Position numbers and translations under genes: made by a program
The notes under the pieces: generated by a model
Seen by the model: only the letters and a program-made list of their open reading frames with translations
Database searches by the model: none
Told to the model about the DNA's origin: nothing
Shown here: positions 35,678-47,117 of the stretch, one piece after another
Layout of the letters: every line of letters starts with the position of its first letter
Position numbering within the stretch: position 1 is the stretch's first letter
From: Humulus lupulus
Lineage: Eukaryota; Streptophyta; Magnoliopsida; Rosales; Cannabaceae
Length of the DNA stretch: 64,000 nt
Direction: 5' to 3'
Assembly (NCBI RefSeq): GCF_963169125.1
Contig: NC_084802.1
Coordinates: 31,402,107-31,466,106, forward strand

Positions 35678-38000
35678 CACTACTACAAAAATAGGCTTTA
35701 ACTTAGGTTTTTATACATAGAATTTTTGGGAAATACATATAAAAACGAAGTTAAAGCTTTTGATGGAATTTTAACTTCGCTTTTTGGTTTAGCACTCATA
35801 GGAATTAACCTATTACTTCGGTTATTTACGTAAAGTGAAGTTAAAGGGTAATAGGCGAAGCAAGAAAAAAGGACAGAACCTTTTAACTTCGGTATTTCGC
35901 TAAAAACTGAAGTTAAATGTGCTTATATCTGAAGTCCTTCGACTTCTCCCTCATTTTCGAAACGTTGAAACCCCCCAAACAAAGAGCAAAAACCTCCATT
36001 TCCACCGTGAGAAAAACGAGAGTTTTACCATTTAGCACAAATTTCCCTCATTTTCTTCCATCAATCTTTCTAGAAAACTCAAATCTATCATAGAAACTTG
36101 GTTATTTTCAATTTTGAGTGAAAAAAAGTGTCTTGACAATGGTGACACGTGGTGGTTGGAAATACCCATTGTTTTGGGTTTTTCAACGGATTTTCAGCAT
36201 CTATACAAATTTTTGAGGTTTGTACTATGTATTGATCGTTAAATAGATGTTTACATGATTTATATATATATATATTATTTCAAATTTTTTATATTTTTTG
36301 ATAATATATTGATAATGTATATGTGTTTATGGTTGATAATAATGTTTTAGAGTTGCATTTGATTATTTAAGAACGTATGAATCTTAAAAAATGTGTTTTT
36401 CATAATTTTTTTTATTAATCCGAATTTAATATTAATGTATTACTAAATTTATAATTTATTTGATTTATTTTTGTATTTTATAATATGTTTTTATTTAGAA
36501 AACTAATGAAGTTAATATTTTGTTGTTACAAAAAGTTAATATGTTGTTGTTATAATAAAAAAAGATCAAGTTAATATATAGTTAAAAAAAATTCATTTGT
36601 AAAATATAGTTTTAATGTTTAGATATGTTGTTGTTGTAAAAAAAATTCAAGTTAATATTTCAAAATATAGTTTTATTTGTATAATATGCTTTAATGTTTG
36701 GTACTAGTTATTATAAACTCAATAATTATAATATTTAATTTTGTTTATATTATTTTTAGGATGGTTATTGTTTTGGAGGTAGTTTGGTTTTTCATTGGTG
36801 GTTACTAGCTTGAAGATTAATTTTAAGGTGAGTGATAATTTTATTTCTATTTATTACTATTGTACATATTTATAGAATTATAGTTAAACCATATTGAATT
36901 TAGTTGAAATTAGGTTTGAAAATTAGTGAAGTAGGTTCTGAGAAATTTGTGTGTTGCGGTGGCACAAGGATGAAATTATGCATGTTGATTATTGTGTTTG
37001 TTTGTGTTAAATTAATAGGTACTTATAAAATTGGGATATGTTATAAAAATAGAGGAAACTCTGCCCAAATTTTTATGATTTATTAATTGAACATGTTTTT
37101 AAATATGTAGTATTTATTCATAGAGTTATAATTTAAATTTTTTAGGTTTGGCGGTAGGTTTTGAATAGGATACCGGGAATTTGTGTGCGTGGTGATATAA
37201 CCATAAGTCCCTAGTTTGAAGTAACCTTATCATGTGTTAATTTGACCTCGCGGCTTATGGATACCGTCAAAATTCAAGGCAAGCATTCAAGATAAAAATG
37301 GATTAACATGAGTTCTATTGTAATTGGAGACTAAGCTTTGCTTTTCGGTATGAGGTATTCCTCGAATTTCTGATAAACTTGACATAATTATGCTTATCTA
37401 CTCTGTGAAATGTTGCAAATTTTAGTTGCAAATTGAATTTCAACAGGTTTGGGTAGTCCTATTTATAGAGGAAATTCTGCTAAATTTTTTGAAAAATATT
37501 TAATACTTAAGAAATTTCAATATTTCAAATAATTACTTAGGTGAACTTCACATGTTTAGTTGTATGAACACTTTAGAATTTTATGTGGTACTTAGCTTTT
37601 ATTTCTGTATGAATGTGTATATATATGTACATTAAGTCTATATAGTTTGTGAATTTTATTTTATTTTAAGTTTATTGGAATGTTTAAATATATTTATTAT
37701 TATTAAAATAATTGCAAATTAGAATTAAAAAAAGAATTATTAAAATATTCTATAAAAAACCAAATTAATAATACAAATAAAATAAATATATATATTTTTA
37801 GGAAAAAATACCTTTAACCGAAGATAAAAGATACCCTTTAACTTCGGTTATTAAATAAAAATCGAAGTTAAAGGGTACCCTTTAACTTCGGTTTTTAGAT
37901 ACTTTTAATTTCGCTCGGATTAACTTCGGCTAATATCTCCGCGAGATCCGAAGAATAACAAGCGAAAAAATCGAAGTTAAAGCCTATTTTTGTAGTAGTG
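35678..38000. mobile_element. Non-autonomous CACTA element (2.3 kb)
   Basis: The ends are CACTACTACAAAAATAGGC and its reverse complement GCCTATTTTTGTAGTAGTG, a perfect terminal inverted repeat of about 19 bp. The TSD is TGA (35675-35677, 38001-38003). The left Gypsy LTR shows the unfilled site AAGTTGAGTCCC near 20711. Subterminal repeats AACTTCGGTT and CGAAGTTAAAG occur near both ends. No transposase is encoded; short ORFs near 36904 and elsewhere are not convincing. It depends on a transposase supplied elsewhere. Confidence 0.9.
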
Positions 38001-38815
38001 TGAGTCCCTACCTCTAGATATGATCATTTGATAATTCTTCGAGACGCTCCCGAGCTTAACGATGATCCTAGTGTGATTAATCCAATTAAAATATCACGTT
38101 TTTTCTATGTGCATTAAATGAGTAAACGATTGTCATCATTGCATTCCTTATTTAAAATTGTGTCCAACAACATATAATATGACTATATTTAAAATTTCAA
38201 GTTCTGGAACCTCACCCAAGCGGTGCACAATAGCGGTTGGCGGTAATGAGCGGTGCACCAGAAATTTCGACAAAGATAGGTGTGACACATATCAAAATGA
38301 TCCTCTAGATGAGTACATCAAAGATGTGCAACCCGTTTGCCCAAATAGTCACCAGTGTCATCGGAAAACGGTTACAAAGGGGTGGAGATGCCCAAAATCT
38401 CATCAGAGAAAAATGACAAGTTGACCAGAATGACTTAGTAGGCGACATTCCCCTCTTCATGCTGGTCCCAATGGTACCAACCATTCACTGAGGGGTGGCC
38501 GGGGTTGGCTGGAAAATGCGTTCAAATATTGAACGATGAAACTTTGACTGGCGACTCTGGGAAAATAATGACGGCGAGTGAGAGGCTGCCCCTTGGTGGC
38601 TGACTTCGTCGACGGCTGGTGAACACTTCTGGGCGGTGTGTGTCAGCAAATGGTGGTAAAAAAAATGGTCACCCATGGTGTCTTCTATGGTTGCCGAGGA
38701 GAAGAAAATAAAAAGAAAGAAGATGAAAGCAAGAGAGAGAGAGGTAGTGTCGGGGGAGAGAAAAGAAAAAGAGATAAAAAATTTTAATATAAAAAAATGT
38801 GGGTTTTACAATAAT

Positions 38816-39417
38816 TTTGAACTAATTTATTTTATATATTGTATTAAAATAGTATTAATTAAATAATATAATGTGTTAAGTTTGGTTCCAAGACGAACAA
38901 TATAATACTAAAATGATATATTTTATATGAATTACACAAACATATTATGAATTTATAAGATGACCATATTATTTTATGGGAGAGGTTACATTTTTAATTT
39001 GTGTATATTTTGGGTGCAAAATATATCTCTAATATTAATGCTTTACATCTATGGGGGCTTATATGGTAGGAGCTCTGTTTTATCTATAGGTAGGAACTTT
39101 TTTTGTTTTCAACATATAGATTAGTTGTAAGTCAAATATTTTTATTATAGATAATGTAATTTTCAGGAAATTTTAGATAATTTAGTGGGTCTAAATTAAA
39201 ATTCAAACTGAATGTTCACTTACATATTAAAATTCAAACAATAGTTTAGAAAAGACATTATTAAAATTATAAATAAAATAAAATGAAAATTTGATTTTAA
39301 GTTGTGAGAATGAAAGAAGAAAAAATTTCTCACCAATTAATTTAGGAATACGATCCAGTAGTTTCTTTCTTGATTGCGACGTGAATTCAATTCAATAGTA
39401 CTGCGCGTGAAATGCTC
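38816..39417. other. Upstream region of the CER1-like gene
   Basis: This AT-rich stretch between the Gypsy duplication and the TATA box holds no ORF of interest. It is the only remaining proximal promoter sequence of the CER1-like gene, about 600 bp, since the Gypsy element occupies everything further upstream. I cannot name binding sites with confidence. Confidence 0.4.
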
Positions 39418-39426
39418 TATATAAAG
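39418..39426 (+). promoter_or_regulatory. TATA box of the CER1-like gene
   Basis: TATATAAAG lies 89 bases before the ATG at 39515, leaving room for a short 5' leader of about 60 bases. Confidence 0.55.
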
Positions 39427-39514
39427 TACCACTTACATGAGGTGTTATATTTTCTCTTCATCAAATAGTTGAAGAAAAGTGAAAATAAAATTTTAGTAAA
39501 GTGCTGTGTTATAT

Positions 39515-41222
39515 ATGGCTTCTACTCCTGGGATCCTTTCCGAATGGCCTTGGAAGCCACTTGGGAAATTCAAGGTTAATCAATTACAAACTATACTTAA
39601 TAAGTATATTGTTATATACATATGGTGCATATTTTCGTATAAGCTAATGATATATGTATGTATATATACACTCCTATTAATTAACAAACATTTTGTTTTT
39701 TTGTACAGTACTTAATATTGGCACCATGGGTGATTAGGAGCACGTACATGTATGTAACAAAGGAGGATCCAAGAGAGAGAGATTTGTCAACTTTTCTTAT
39801 TTTCCCATTTTTATTGTCAAGAATGCTTCACAACCAGATTTGGATCTCTCTTTCTCGTTACCGATTAGTCAAAGGAAACAATCGAATCGTGGACAAGAGT
39901 CTTGAGTTTGACCAAGTCGATAGAGAAAGAAATTGGTATATATATATATATACGTATAATAATTAAATGTTTATTGTTTTTTATATATATTATTGTCTAT
40001 TTTTATTTTAATTTGTTTGACCATACATATATATACATGTATTATATTGTTAGGGATGACCAAATATTGTTCAATGGAATACTGTACTTCTTGGGAACCC
40101 ATATACTTCCAAATGGTACGAACGTGCCTACATGGAGGACAGAAGGAGTAATAATGGCTATTCTGCTCCATGCTGGTGTTGTGGAGTTCTTATATTATTG
40201 GCTTCACAGAGCTCTTCACCACCATTTTCTCTACTCTCATTATCACTCTCATCACCATTCCTCCATTGTCACAGAGCCCATTACTTGTAAGCTATATGTG
40301 TTTTTTTGTGTGTACAATATTAAAAATCCAATTGAATTATTTTTATACATATAAATATATTTTATATTAAATTTAATAGATAATATAAAAATTGGATTCG
40401 ATTTATAAAGCTATAATTTAATTACTTATATATATATATAAATTTCATTAAATTTTCAAGAGTAAGTAATATGTGACATGTTTCATTATATCTGTATTAT
40501 TGCAGCTGTGACTCATCCATTTGCAGAGCACGTGGCTTATTTCCTTCTCTTCGCAATCCCATTATTAACAACATTACTCACCGGTACTGGCTCCATAGCT
40601 GTGTTATTTGGTTATATCATTTATATTGATTTCATGAACAATTTGGGTCACTGCAACTTCGAGCTCATTCCTAAGTGGTTCTTCTCTGTCCTCCCTCCTC
40701 TCAAGTACCTTATATATACCCCCTCGTACGTATGCTAAAAGATTTCCTTTAAAAAAATAATTATTGATTTTTACAAAAATATGTCTATATATACACATAT
40801 TTGAATGTATATATATATTTTTTTATATTTTATAGGTTTCATTCGTTGCACCACACTCAATTTCGAACCAATTATAGCTTGTTCATGCCAATGTATGATT
40901 ACATATCTATGGAACCGTAGACAAATCTTTGGAAGATTTATATGAAATGTCACTGAAAAGGAAAGAGGAATTACCAAATGTGGTGTATCTAACACATATG
41001 ACCACACCAGAGTCCATATACTATATGCAGATAGGGTTTCCTGCTTTGGCCTCTAGGCCTCATGACTACTCTTCCTCAAAATGGTACCTTTGGTTCATGT
41101 GGCCTCTCACTGCTTCGTCTTCTCTATTGGCTGGGATTTATGGCCGAACTTTTGTGGTTGAGAGCCACCGTTTTCATAAACTCACAGTCCAAACTTGGGT
41201 TGTACCAAAGTACAAGAAGCAA
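39515..41222 (+). CDS. CER1: CER1-like exons 1-5 (fatty acid hydroxylase half)
   Basis: The start codon is chosen because MASTPGILSEWPWKPLG matches the conserved N-terminus of plant CER1 proteins and a TATA box lies upstream. Exons 2-4 encode hydrophobic membrane segments and the first two histidine boxes; exon 5 opens with the third. Intron donors and acceptors are all GT-AG here and phases agree. The reading frame shifts near 40906 and stops at 40918-40920. After the shift the original frame resumes with SLEDLYEMSLKRKEELPN and continues to the end of exon 5 without another lesion. Confidence 0.85.
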
Positions 41223-41747
41223 GTATGCATACTACATAAATTTTATAAATTAATCATGATGATCAAATATTACATTAATATATACTATAACATAACATAT
41301 ATGGTATGACATTTTAATGGATATTACAAATGGATAATTACTTTAATATTATCTATTGCATTAATATCAATTATCCATATTTAAAATTATTAATTAATAT
41401 TTTTAAAAATAAATTTGGACTTTTTCAAACTTTTGAAAAGACTACCTAATGACAGTTGCATATTTATTAATTATAGAATAAAAAATATTATTTAATATTT
41501 ATTTTTCGTTCTATTTTTATTCTTGATTCATTTATTTTATCTATTCCATAAAAAAAATCCACTTTGAAATTAATGAGAATAATTAATGTGACTATTATCT
41601 TTCTAACTAATATTTATTGCTTAATTAATCTAAAAAATTCAAAATTATTAATTTTATATATTTTATTTATTTATTTTGATCATCATCATAATCATTGATT
41701 TATGGTAACCATCCTAATATATATATATATCCACGTATTTGTTTCAG

Positions 41748-41855
41748 TATTTTCTACAATGGCAAAAATCATCCATTAACAATTTGATTGAGAAAGCCGT
41801 ACTTAACGCTGAGGAGAAGGGTGTCAAAGTACTGAGTCTAGGTCTCTTAAATCAG
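41748..41855 (+). CDS. CER1: CER1-like exon 6
   Basis: This 36-codon exon reads NNLIEKAVLNAEEKGVKVLS and ends GLLNQ, as expected at the junction of the hydroxylase and WAX2 halves. Its acceptor is GTTTCAG. Its donor is GC (CAG followed by GCATGT), not GT. The following intron holds Copia-1. Confidence 0.8.
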
Positions 41856-41956
41856 GCATGTTTATTGGCCTAATTAACTCGTAATTGATATTATATATAT
41901 ATATATAAATATATGTATATATGATTAATTTTCATATATAATGATTATTTATGTAT

Positions 41957-42140
41957 TGTTAAACAATAAATTAATCTTCCTATAATATTGTATTACTTTG
42001 ATTAGTTAAAGTGGTTATATGTAAAGGACAGGTTTCCATTTTCCATGTATTGGTCCCCTCTTTATTGGACCATATATATCTCTGTACTGTTTTGGTGAAT
42101 ATTCAAGGAATACAAACATTTTCTTTTATTCCTTCTGTTA
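41957..42140 (+). repeat. Copia-1 5' LTR
   Basis: Starts TGTTAAAC and ends CCTTCTGTTA. It is 184 bp and pairs with 46428-46611. Confidence 0.85.
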
Positions 42141-42152
42141 TGGTATCAGAGT
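42141..42152 (+). other. Copia-1 primer-binding site
   Basis: TGGTATCAGAGT directly follows the 5' LTR and matches the 3' end complement of initiator methionine tRNA. Confidence 0.8.
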
Positions 42153-42169
42153 ACTAGTAATACGCCTCT

Positions 42170-43130
42170 ATGGCTTCTACAATTAGCACGGGCTCCACCG
42201 GTTCCCCGCCACCGCTAGCTCCGCCTGGTTCCCCCTGCCTCTATCCCTGTCGATCCTCCCTCTTCTGTTGCTCCGGCCCTTTCCCTGGCGTTTCCTTCGG
42301 TAAATCAGACCATCACCATCAAACTTGATGACTCAAACTATTTAGTTTGGAAGATGCAGCTGCTGAATATCATTATTGCTAATGGACTTGACGGCTACAT
42401 TGATGAATCTGTGGTGTGTCCCTCTCAATTTCTTGATGCTGCCTCCACCAGCCCTAATCCTAAGTTCTCCTCTTGGCACAGGTACAGTCGGTTACTAATG
42501 AGCTGGTTGTATACTTCTATTTCTGATTCCTTTCTTGGTCAAATTGTGGGTTTCAACACTACTTATGATATTTGGCATTCTCTGGAGCAAATCTTCACTG
42601 CTGCCTCCTTTGCCAAAATTTCTGAGGTGCGCACCTCTCTGCAAACATTGAAGAAGGATGGCCTCACTGCTATGGGTTATTTGCAGAAATTGAAATCCCT
42701 TTGTAATATTATGGCTTCTGTGGGTGACCCTGTCTCTTACAAAGATCACTTGATTTATCTCCTCAATGGTCTAGGACCAGAGTACAACTCCTTTGTGAGC
42801 TCTGTTCAAGCTAGACCCGATCAATTCATTCTCTCCTCCTCAGCTTTGATGTCCGGCTAGATCGTCAATCTTCCGCTGCCACCCTTAGCTCCCTTCAAGC
42901 CAATTTTGCCAATCTCCCCTTCTCCAAACCCAAACATAAACCATTTCCCTCATCATCCTTGTCTTCCCATCGCCCTTCTCCAAATCGCCCATCCCACCCT
43001 CAGTTTCCTTCCCCCTCACCTTCTTCTCCTTATTTTCCCCTACCCGTCCCCCTTACCGCCCTAAGTGCCAGATTTGTTTTCGTTTGGGACATACAACCGC
43101 TACATGCTATCATCGCAACAACATTCAGTA
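42170..43130 (+). pseudogene. Copia-1 gag, frameshifted
   Basis: An ATG at 42170 opens a short proline/serine-rich N-terminus. The frame changes near 42233 in a C-run. A long gag body (about 42300-42845) contains NYLVWKMQLLNIIIANGLDG and the usual UBN2-type core. A second shift lies near 42845. The zinc knuckle at about 43064-43115 is CQICFRLGHTTATC, fitting CX2CX4HX4C. The gag would form the particle that packages the RNA. Two frameshifts make it non-functional. Confidence 0.7.
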
Positions 43131-44520
43131 TAGCCCCTATCCACCTCCCAAACCATATAATGCCTATTTTTCCCATCACACATCTCAACCACCGTTACTC
43201 CCTACTCCCTTGGCCACTCCACATTTTGTGATGGATCCTAATTGGTACATGGACTCAGGGGCATCTCACCATTTCACTCCAGACATGAATCTGTTAGACT
43301 CGGCTCAACCATTCCATGGTGGTGACACGATTACAGTGGGTAATGGTAAGCAAGTTTCTATCTCTCATATTGGCCATGCATCCTTACCTGCTTATCCTAC
43401 TGCCCTTAAACTCTGTCAGGTTTATTACTCACCCTCTCTGACCAAAAATTTATTAAGTGTTTCCAAGTTGTGCCAAGATAATGCTGCTTATGTTGAATTT
43501 CATCCTCACCTATTTCTTGTTAAATCTCAGGCAAACAACAAAATCCTCCTCAAGGGTCTTCTTGAAAATGGTCTATACTGTGTCTCTACTCCTTCTCCAA
43601 TTCCGTCTTCTTCCCCACGGCTGTTTTTCTCCTCCAAGACTAACCTCAATCTGTGGCATTCTTGTTTAGGACACTCCTCTCTTGATGTTGTCAATTGTGT
43701 TATTTCTCAATGTAATTTTTTCATTTCTAAGAAAGAACATTTTACTTTTTGTTCCTCTTGTCAAATGGCTAAATCTCACCGACTTCCATTCCCACTCTCT
43801 GTATCTCGGGCTTTAATGCCGTTTGAATTAATACATACCGATATTTGGGGTCCTTCCCTTGTTTCTTCTATTACTGGTGTTCATTATTTTATATTATTCA
43901 TTGATGATTATAGCCATTTTACTTGGTGTTACTTACTCAAAACTAAAGATGAGGCCTATCAAGATTTTATCACTTTTAAATCCATGGTCTCTACTCAATT
44001 CACATGCACTATTAAACGTGTCCGCTCGGATTGGGGCGGTGAATTCCGCTCCCTGTCTACTTTTTTCTCTCATCTTGGTATTCACCATGAATTGGCCTGT
44101 CCCTATACTCCCCAATAGAATGGCCGGGTCGAACATAAGAATCGCCATGTGGTTGAAACCGGTCTTGCCTTATTGGCTCATGCTCATATGCCTCTTCATT
44201 TTTGGCCCTATGCCTTTTCTACTTCTGTTTACATTATCAATCGTCTCCCCACTCGTCTATTGCAATCTCGTAGTCCCTTTCATGTTCTTTATGACAAGGA
44301 TCCTTCTTACTCTCATTTTCGTGTTTTTGGTTGTGAATGTTTTCCCTTTCTTTGTCCATACAACTCTCATAAATTGGAATTTCGCTCTTCTTCATGTGTC
44401 TTTCTTGGGTATAGTAGTCATCACAAAGGTTAGCTTTGTCTAAATGCTTCCACAAGTCGTCTTTATGTCACTAGACATGTTGTCTTTAATGAACTCCGCT
44501 TTCCTTATGCTCACCCCATT
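43084..44520 (+). pseudogene. Copia-1 protease-integrase region, with stops
   Basis: The aspartic protease motif MDSGASHHFTPD is near 43248. The GAG-pre-integrase segment LWHSCLGH and CSSCQMAKSH follows. The integrase core has HTDIWGP and RSDWGGEF, where the family usually has N instead of W. The glutamate lies in NGRVEHKNR. TAG at 44116-44118 falls just before that glutamate, and a second TAG lies at 44431-44433. Otherwise the frame is continuous, which points to recent damage. Confidence 0.8.
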
Positions 44521-44703
44521 CCTTCCCTTTCTCCCCCTACGGCCCCGCCTCACACCGTTATCCATACTTTCCCCTTCCCTTTTTCTCGGCCTGCCCCTGT
44601 CCCTTCCCCATCCCTCATCTCTACTCCCCTTGTTTCAGCTCGACCATCTGCCCAACCCACGGCCTCCCCTTCCTCTTCCCAACCCACGACCTCTACCCAA
44701 CCC

Positions 44704-46440
44704 ATGGCTTTCCCTTGCCCCACCACTCCCATTGTGTCTCCTCCCTCCTTACCTTCTGCAGTAATTTTTCATGGTCCATATGCGCCTACCATTACCCATC
44801 ATAATTTGCATCCTATGGTAACTCTAGCTAAATTCGGGATTCACAAACCCCGATTATTTTATAGTGTGGTTGCAGGTACACCCATTGAGTCGTCTAATTT
44901 CAAGGAGGCCAATTCTCAGCCGGAATGGCAATTGGCTATGCGCCACGAGTTCGATGCTCTTCAATCTCAAGGTACTTGGACTCTTGTCCCACCGCCTCCG
45001 AATTGCACAGTTATTGGTTGCAAGTGGGTCTATCGGATTAAATTCAACGCCGATGGTTCAGTTGATCGTTTTAAGGCTCGCTTGGTTGCCAAGGGATATC
45101 ATCAAACTGCTGGCCTTGATTTTCATGAGACATTCAGTCCCGTCATCAAACCTGCAACAATTCGGTTGGTTCTCTCCATTGCTGTCTCTTTTCATTGGCC
45201 TGTCCAACAAATTGATATACAAAATGCCTTCTTACATGGAGACTTAATAGAGACAGTTTATATGGCCCCGCCGCCCGATTTTGTCAGTCCTACTGCCCCT
45301 TCACATGTTTGCAAGCTTGCTAAATCACTATACGGCTTGAAGCAGTCCCCTCGTGCCTGGTTTCTTAAACTAACTACTGCCTTACTGGATTGGGGCTTTC
45401 AAGCCTCTAAAGCCGACTCCTCTATGTTCATTTACAGATCCAGTGCTCTTATGCTTATTGTCCTTATCTACGTGGATGATATTATCATCACGGGGTCTAC
45501 ATCCGCTGTTATTTCTGATCTCATTGGTTATCTTCGCATGAAATTTGCAGTAAAAAATCTGGGATCGCTTCACTATTTTCTGGGCTTACAGGTCTCTCGT
45601 TCTGCTCACGGCATGCATCTTTCACAGACCAAATACATCCGCGATCTTCTCACCAAAACCGACCTTTTGGAGTCCAAACCAGTACCTACTCCCATTGCTT
45701 TGGGATCTCTATCTATCCATGATGGTGATTTGTTACCCGATGCTACTTCCTACCGCAGCATCATCGGTGCTCTCCAATATTGCACATTCACAAGACCCAA
45801 TATCTCCTACTCGGTTAACAAACTCTGTTAGTTTATGCACTCTCCTACTACAGTTCATCTCCAAGCTGCGAAACGGGTTCTGTGGTACCTTAAAGGCACT
45901 CCTCACTTGGGGCTTTTCATTCAGCCAGATACTATTTCCCAACTCCGCTGCTTTACGGATGGGGATTGGGCCTCTTGTTCTGATGATCGTCGTAGCACTA
46001 GTGTGTATTGTGTTTTCCTTGGCCTCAACCTTCTTTCGTGGTCCTCTTCTAAGCAAAAAGTGGTCTCACGCTCTAGTACAGAATCTAAGTATCGTGCCCT
46101 TGCCAATGGTGCCTCTAAAGTCTCTTGGCTTGAAACTTTACTGACTGAACTTGGGTTCCCTGTCTCTTCTCTGTCTGTGCTCCATTGTGATAATATCAAC
46201 ACCCTTCATCTGGCCTCTAATTCGATTCTGCATGCTCGTACAAAGCACGTGGAGATCGATTGTCACTTTGTTCGTGAACGGGTCAATCGTGGCAGTCTTC
46301 GTCTCGCATTCACTCCATCTTCAGACCAACTTGCTGATTGTCTCACCAAACCACTTGTGGCGCCTTGTTTTCATGACTTGCGCACCAAACTTAACGTCCT
46401 TCCTTGCCCGTTGAGTTTGCGGGGGGGTGTTAAAAAATAA
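44704..46440 (+). pseudogene. Copia-1 reverse transcriptase and RNase H, one stop
   Basis: The reverse transcriptase starts near WQLAMRHEFDALQSQGTW and has IYVDDIIITG (YVDD at 45469-45480). A single TAG at 45829-45831 separates it from RNase H, which shows CFTDGDWASC, STESKYRALA and TKHVEIDCHFVRE. The C-terminus ends just before the polypurine tract. The frame on both sides of the stop is the same. Confidence 0.8.
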
Positions 46441-46611
46441 ATTAATCTTCCTATAATATTGTATTACTTTGATTAGTTACAGTGGTTATATGTAAAGGAC
46501 AGGTGTCCATTTTCCATGTATTGGTCCCCTCCTTATTGGACCATATATATCTCTGTACTATTTTGGTGAATATTCAAGGAATACAAACATTTTCTTTTAT
46601 TCCTTCTGTTA
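46428..46611 (+). repeat. Copia-1 3' LTR
   Basis: It is 184 bp long and aligns without gaps to 41957-42140 with five substitutions. Its pyrimidine-rich end (TTTTCTTTTATTCCTTCTG) lies immediately upstream of the CER1 exon 7 acceptor. Confidence 0.85.
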
Positions 46612-46624
46612 TGTATGCATGTAG

Positions 46625-46825
46625 ACAGAAGAGTTGAATGCATATGGTGAGGTTTACGTGAAAAGACACCCTAAGTTGAAAGTGAAGGTTGTAGATGGCA
46701 GCAGCCTAGCAGCAACTGTAATACTAAACTCCATACCAAAAGGAACGACCCAAATCTTGCTAACTGGAAATCTTACTAAGGTTGCTTATGCCGTTGCTTT
46801 TGCTCTCTGCCAGAAGGGTATCCAG
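46625..46825 (+). CDS. CER1: CER1-like exon 7 (start of WAX2 half)
   Basis: The 67 codons read EELNAYGEVYVKRHPKLKVK, then SIPKGTTQILLTGNLTKVAY, typical of the CER1 C-terminal domain. The acceptor is GCATGTAG at 46617-46624; the donor is CAG/GTAATA. No stop or shift occurs within it. Confidence 0.8.
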
Positions 46826-46891
46826 GTAATAAAATTACTTTTGTTTAAATGTAAAAATTACACATACTGATGAGCATTTATATATATATAT

Positions 46892-47117
46892 TGTCAAATT
46901 TACAGGTAAATTGTGTTTCCTTGACCTTTATTTATTCACCTTTAGGTAATATATATACACAATATAACAAGCTAAAGTCTGGCAACAACTATGTATATAA
47001 GCTAGAATTATGGCAATAATATGGCTTTATACCATTGACCAAATCATAAAGATATACACTATATATACATATTCTAAAAATAGAAGATTATTGTGATATT
47101 CTAATATAATGTTAATA
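46892..47117 (-). repeat. Copia-2 3' LTR
   Basis: It begins TGTCAAATTT and ends AATGTTAATA on the + strand. Compared with the right LTR it carries about 43 extra bases after TGTCAAATTT. Confidence 0.7.

Larger units (their letters stand above)
19523..38810 (-). mobile_element. Ty3/Gypsy LTR retrotransposon, decayed and multiply invaded
   Basis: Two related LTRs (19523-21580 and 32109-38810) enclose a degraded internal region on the minus strand. A 5-bp duplication ATAAT flanks the whole (19518-19522, 38811-38815). The primer-binding site is at 32091-32102. Protease remnants lie upstream of RNase H and integrase remnants in element orientation, which is the Ty3/Gypsy order. At least five later insertions lie inside: solo LTRs at 23257-25115, 25842-28142, 29657-31927 and 32655-35109, and a CACTA element at 35678-38000. 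About 4.1 kb of original internal sequence remains, with no intact ORF. The left LTR begins TA instead of TG, a point change. Confidence 0.8.
32109..38810 (-). repeat. Right (5') LTR of the Gypsy element, twice interrupted
   Basis: It begins TGTCATGACCCGAG and ends GGGTTTTACA, matching the left LTR throughout. Insertions of a solo LTR (32655-35109) and a CACTA element (35678-38000) divide it into three pieces: 32109-32654, 35110-35677 and 38001-38810. Without them and their duplications it is about 1.92 kb, against 2.06 kb on the left. One gap of about 30 bases next to the solo LTR site explains part of the difference. Confidence 0.75.
41957..46611 (+). mobile_element. Copia-1, complete LTR retrotransposon in CER1 intron 6
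   Basis: Two LTRs of 184 bp (41957-42140, 46428-46611) differ at five positions by my count. A 5-bp duplication TGTAT flanks the element (41952-41956, 46612-46616). A primer-binding site follows the left LTR and a G-run polypurine tract (46421-46427) precedes the right one. The pol order protease, integrase, reverse transcriptase, RNase H defines Ty1/Copia. Several stops and frameshifts show it is now inactive. It lies in the same orientation as the gene and ends 13 bases before exon 7. Confidence 0.9.

Noticed and set aside
42141..42152. A tRNA-related sequence
   Set aside because: Only the primer-binding complement of a tRNA 3' end is present; no cloverleaf surrounds it.
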